This document shows, one piece after another, positions 59,382 to 64,000 of a DNA stretch of 64,000 bases. The notes below the pieces were generated by a model. The model did no database searches, was not told where the DNA came from, and saw nothing but the letters and a program-made list of their open reading frames with translations. Origin of the DNA: Verpa conica (taxonomy: Eukaryota > Ascomycota > Pezizomycetes > Pezizales > Morchellaceae); the NCBI GenBank assembly GCA_033030425.1, contig JAUFSD010000002.1, positions 868,001-932,000 on the forward strand. The letters are read 5' to 3'. How positions within the stretch are numbered: position 1 is the first letter of the stretch; each line of letters opens with the position of its first letter. A program made the position numbers and the translations under genes.

Positions 59382-62046
59382 GTTGGAGTAGAGATATTAT
59401 TTTTTGGGGGAGGTAATTTTTTTCTGAGAGGGTTAGAAGACAGAAGAACGACAGGACTATGGAGGGGCCATAAATACCTGGAGAAGCTCCTATTGCGGGG
59501 AGTGAGGGGAGCGGGGGGAGCGGGGGAGAGGGGTTGTAGAAATAATTTTTGCGGGGCTCTTATTTAGAACTGGGCTGGTGGATATTGTTCTAGAAGACTG
59601 ATTACTTAGACTTGAGGTCATGAGGAGGTGGAGGGGTTAAATACCTCTCTAAAGTGAGGGGTGCCAGGCCTAAAAAGAATTTCCCTGAGGGGCACTTGAT
59701 TTGATTCTGGAGCTATGTTAAGTAGAAAAACCTGGAATAGATACATTGGAATGAGTGATTCCAAATACTTACGATTATATCACAAGCAAATTACGCACCT
59801 CGGGATAATGATAGAAAATTTTGCTTTCGGTATCTTGTGTTTTACTTTGGAATGCTGACGCAAGGGATGGTGGTGCGTGATGGTGCGAGGTGTGAGGTTG
59901 TGTAAGGTTGTGCGTTGTGTGGTGTAAATATGGGGTGGATAGAAGAGGTTTATATAGGAGGTTGTAAGCTCAGGAACTACTGGTAGAGGGGAGTAGGAAT
60001 ACCTATCAATGAGACTTTTTAATTATTTGACATGTGAAAAGAAAGAAAGGGAGAAAAAAACTACACACCGCACGATCTCGATACGTTACAAGACGTGAGT
60101 TCTATATGTACGATTCCGATCTACTGCGGCCTGGATTGCAAAGTAACTGCATTGGTAGTGCTAGGTTACGCGGTTCATTTTAATCTCCCCATTTCATATT
60201 CTTATTCGATCCTCGATCCGTGACAGCTGTCATGGGCCCATGTACTTGAATGCCTGAGTCAAGATCGAAAGCTGAGGTACTCCGGGTAAGGTTAAACATT
60301 GTTTCTTTGAGTTGGTTTCGTTATCGATCTGCTGCTAGTGGTGCGGTTATAGTACGTGGTAACGAATCCTGAGGGATTCGGGTCCCGTTTAATAATCTGC
60401 GGTTGGATTGGAGGCTTGCACGGGTAGGTATGCATGCCAATCCTATGCCAAGAATTGTTAGATGCAGGCATCAAGAGCAGGGTCTTGCCCGGTTCTTTGG
60501 GACACGGGAGAAAGAGTCGCTGTGGTACTACGGGCCACTTCAGGATAATCATAGTTGAAGATCGATCGTTATATGCAGGTATGGGTACTGTGTTTAAATA
60601 TATTTGCACCACCCAGAGCCACAGCTATGTAGCTGTAAGGATGCCACTAAGTTCTTAGGCTAATAGCTCATATAAGGACGTAGTCAGCGTAATAGAAAGT
60701 CCTACTCTAACTCTCTTCTCTAAGATCTCGTAGGGATTTGAATGCAATCGACGAGATTCCATCAAGGTGGTTTAGCGGTGGGGTGTGCCAAGAGAAGTAT
60801 TTATCATAAGAACTCCCTAACCTATAAAATCACCACCTAAAAACAACCTACTAGTGTATATGAAGGCTGCTTTACATCTTTTTTCACAAAGTATTCTTTT
60901 CGATGAGTTTAAGAGGGGGTGGTAGTTCTTTTTCACGGTTTCTTTTCTTTTTGTTAATTGAGCCGGAAATAAACATGTCACAACGTGAAACCATTCAATA
61001 GTCATTTATCATAAAATATGACTACTCAATATATCAAATTTATATCTATAAACACCTTAAGATCATCGGTTTTGTCTTCGGTGGAACATGACTTGTTATA
61101 AATGCATAGGAGTTCTATATACAGTGAAAGGTTTGTCGATAGGGAGCGATAAAACTTTGTACTACCCTAATATATTATTACCGGAGTATTCAGGCACTAT
61201 TTATAAGTTCGCACAAAGCAAAGACAAGATCCTTCGAGTGATATACCGTGATGAAACTCTCCATATCCAACTACCATCAAGTCATCTTCTATGATGTGGG
61301 CCAAAGCTAGACCAGAGGGTTTCCACGTTATTCTAAGAAGCTAAGATTATGGTATTAGGGAGGGACGATGAAAGATAAAAGCTTGAGCTATGAGGCTAGC
61401 GCAATTCTAGATGAGGTTTCTTCAAGTAGTAACTGGCAATATTCATAGTCCAATTCGATTCTTGGAGTACATTCTTTAGGGGGTGCTGAAGAGTAATTAT
61501 AGCTATAGTTTTCGAAGGGTATAGTGTCGTTGCTATATACCAGCCGGGTATATAAAAGAAGCTGACGAACATGGACTCTCTAGAGAAATATATATTATCT
61601 CCATAGCCCACTGAATTATACACTCAAGATATTCCTTAACCCCCCCCGTTCTAGAATGACAGCTTCTCATCCCACCGGAATCCCTAAACCTAGAAAAACT
61701 CTTTGACTCGGTGAATCCCCCACGTTTTAAGCATCGGCAAGATTTATCAAGCTATTTTCAGTAAGATTAGTAACCACCCTACTACATAGAGACACCGACT
61801 TACCCAAGTAACTATTTTAACTAATATACAGACATCGATATCCAACCTGATCAATACTACTGGTCTCAAGCAGTCTCGTCTCGACAGACTCCGTCAATTA
61901 TCAAAAGGGACTTGTCCACAATCCGGGATCGATACCAAATCAATTAAAATATCAATGGAGCCTTATAGTGAACAGCATTAACCTCAGTACTTATAACAAG
62001 TTAATACAGCTCAGAAAAGGATAAATTGATGTCCATTTTAAAAGAC
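59382..62046. other. gene-poor region
   Basis: About 2.7 kb without a supported gene. G-rich DNA at 59500-59530 is the upstream flank of the Ser-rich gene. Frames at 60292-60658 overlap on both strands and have no motif; likewise those at 61088-61623. Confidence 0.45.
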
Positions 62047-62418
62047 TTAGTCTTGATGCCGGGTTGTGGGAAAGCTCATTGATATGACCTCTGTATGGCG
62101 GATTGCAAGACCCCCAGACCTCGTGGCGCCTTTCTCCAGCAGTAGTCTGACCATAAAATCATCGCGACTGCGCATACAGGATATCCTTCTAGAGAATACG
62201 TTAGGAACAAACTCCCGGGATGCCGCTGCCTGGAGTGCGTTTCCGTTGTATATCTCCGGGTCCATAAGGATATTCTGTATTCTTTGGTTAGCATTCTCTC
62301 AATAATAAAGCAATAAGGAGACTAACCTGCGGCTTCAGATCGCGATGGCAAAAGTTGTTTTTGTGTCTCCATCCAACAAATTGGGTCAACATACTATATT
62401 TCAAGAAGCCTCCAAAAA
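62047..62418 (-). pseudogene. relic: kinase catalytic loop joined to ankyrin repeat
   Basis: Reading the minus strand, an exon-like block 62418-62327 encodes GGFLKYSMLTQFVGWRHKNN followed by FCHRDLKPQ. A 52-nt intron (62326-62275; donor GTTAGT, branch GCTAACC, acceptor TACAG) joins in frame to NILMDP, completing HRDLKPQNIL, the protein-kinase catalytic loop with catalytic Asp. Instead of the kinase DFG and activation loop, the next residues read YNGNALQAAASR, then MVRLLLEKGA, halves of an ankyrin repeat separated by about 22 extra residues. The frame stops at 62047. An upstream acceptor (GTTACAG) precedes the first block, but I found no kinase N-lobe in the 1.3 kb beyond it. This is best read as a decayed or rearranged gene fragment. 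Confidence 0.6.
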
Positions 62419-64000
62419 CTGTAACGGATCAGGATAGTTCAAGTTCCCTGGCCATGTCTCTGTAATTCAGGCTGCATCCATGGTGCCAAGGCTCGCAAGG
62501 CCGGTCTGATCTGGTACACAAACGACGGGTGCTACAGTAAACTACCACAGGAGTACCAGAACCACATTGGGTCGCAGGCAATATCTCGAGCGTACGAGGT
62601 TTATGAATGCAAGTCATCGGACCACGCATTAAACCAGCAGAGCTTGCTCGGTGACTCTGGTATCCATCTCGGAACATTTGGATCAACGAAAGGACGCTCT
62701 GAGTCATTAAACTTGGGGTCAAGATGTGGTCGAAGGACCCTTGACTGTGCTTTTCCCCTATATATATATATATCCTACGTTAGTTAGATTTTCAAAGCCA
62801 TAGCGGATAAATGCACTTATCACTTACCCGTTTACTTTCCTTGACCCGCTGCGAGGAGGAAGTACCCCTCGTCTCCCATAAACTCCCAGTACAAGATGTA
62901 TAGGGAAAGGAGTACCGAAGCAAAGCCCCGGGCATGAGTAAAAGCTCAAAAAGGATCTATCAAGTTTAGTACGGGTGAATTTACTTCAAACCTAGATTAT
63001 ACTCACTTCCACTTGAGTAAGCAGAATCGTTCAGCGTCTTGTCCCTTTGTTGCTTTCTCTAGGCTGAAGAACAGACTCTTGGCCTGAGCCTGGTAATTAC
63101 CCTGGTAGACTGGATTAGATAGAGCCTGGATGAGAACGCGGGGCAGAGAAGACCCTCGATCAATTGCCGAAGCCGCAGAGGTCTAAAGCAGCCTTCACTC
63201 AAGACAATTGCTTCTAGTATTTTGACTTTGTTGACCACTGAACATTTCTGCCACATATCCCGGGGAGGAGAAACTCTGACTGCTGAGACTGATCACCGCT
63301 CCCTAACTGATCTAGGATCACATATATTCATTTCCCAACAACCCGGAGTACGTGTATGAGAGCTGGCTAGATGGTCCTAGTGTCTCTGGAGTTCTGCTAG
63401 ACTGGGATTGGTAGAGAGAATTGCCATGCCTATTGTACCCGTGTAGGAAAAGGAACTTCCGATGGTTTATGGATATATAGGGATGTTATTTCGACTCTGA
63501 AGCTGTTGATCGCAAAAAAGAGGAAAGGTCTAAGAAAATCATGTAAAAAGAGAGGGGGGGTGCTGCGGGGTAGCGATGTGGTGGTTGGAACAGTCAGGGA
63601 AACTGGCCAAAGCAGCCAGACCTGACTGTCCCAACCGTGTGGAGTTGGGGGGTCTGAGGTGTTGCGGAGTATGAGCAACATTGATGGGGCCGAGGACGAT
63701 GCGGGGTTTTATAGAATGTACTGGTGACTAGTTTTCGTGAAGTTAGGTATTAGGGTAAAGTTGGTAGCGAGGTGGGACCTGCATGCCCAGAGATTGTGTA
63801 AAAACGAAACCGGGGTAACAAAACATTCAATTACGATCTTTAGGGGAATATTCTGTTATAGATCATAAACTCCCAACCACTTGGCCTTGAGGTATTTTAT
63901 TATTTAGAGAACAAAATTCAATCTAGGGACCCGGTTAGGCACCTGATATACAGGCGCGAGCATCATTATGGGGTTGATACCTACATAGAAAGGTCAAGCA
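62419..64000. other. gene-poor region upstream of the relic
   Basis: A (TA)n run at 62760-62772 and several motif-free frames (62429-62722, 63059-63256, 63430-63681). I searched the minus strand by eye for a kinase glycine loop and VAxK lysine and found none. Confidence 0.45.

Noticed and set aside
63059..63681. Possible N-lobe of the kinase relic
   Set aside because: No glycine loop or VAxK motif in the minus frames; sequences are unrelated to kinases.
1..64000. Prophage, CRISPR array, rRNA or bacterial operon
   Set aside because: No regularly spaced repeats with spacers, no rRNA sequence and no phage or operon-like gene runs; intron-rich genes show a fungal nuclear origin.

Overview
This is nuclear DNA of a filamentous ascomycete. 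The genes have many short introns (about 50-116 nt, GT..AG, often with a CTAAC or CTGAY branch site). The encoded proteins include a 40S ribosomal protein S5, an RBM39-type splicing factor, NRDE-2, DML1/Misato, an LSB5-like VHS/GAT protein, a NIPA magnesium transporter and GPI-anchored wall proteins. Long AT-rich intergenic stretches fit a gene-sparse Pezizomycotina genome. A Pezizomycetes origin is only a guess. No prophage, bacterial operon, CRISPR array or rRNA was seen.

Layout. 0-12 kb: GPI-anchored thaumatin-like protein (-), two unrelated-looking genes that share a PARP-finger-like Cys motif (- and +), tRNA-Thr(AGU) (-), secreted endonuclease/exonuclease/phosphatase (-), GNAT acetyltransferase (+). 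12-24 kb: large charged protein (+), single-pass membrane protein (-), F-box-like/ankyrin protein (-), Rossmann-fold epimerase/dehydratase (-), coiled-coil protein (-). 25-38 kb is the RNA-biology core: RBM39-like splicing factor (-) divergent from RPS5 (+), then NRDE-2 (+), a KH-like protein (+) and tRNA-Thr(UGU) (+). 39-52 kb: unknown protein (-), Pro/Ser/Thr-rich GPI wall protein (-), DML1/Misato (-), an intact-looking non-autonomous DNA transposon, NIPA transporter (-). 52-64 kb is mostly empty and holds LSB5 (+), a small Ser-rich protein (-), a diverged 90-bp tandem repeat and a relic joining a kinase catalytic loop to an ankyrin repeat.

Genes appear individually transcribed. The one suggestive neighbourhood is 25-37 kb, where RNA splicing, RNA surveillance/silencing and translation genes adjoin. 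I rebuilt intron-exon structures by hand, requiring GT..AG ends, a continuous frame and recovery of a known protein motif across each junction. They are predictions, not transcript-supported. No complete new multi-gene system was found. The most notable items are the transposon with 16-bp inverted ends and a 12-bp target duplication, a stop-free 57-nt intron in the ankyrin gene, the shared zinc-finger-like motif, the kinase-ankyrin junction, and an excess of the palindrome TACATGTA confined to non-coding DNA.
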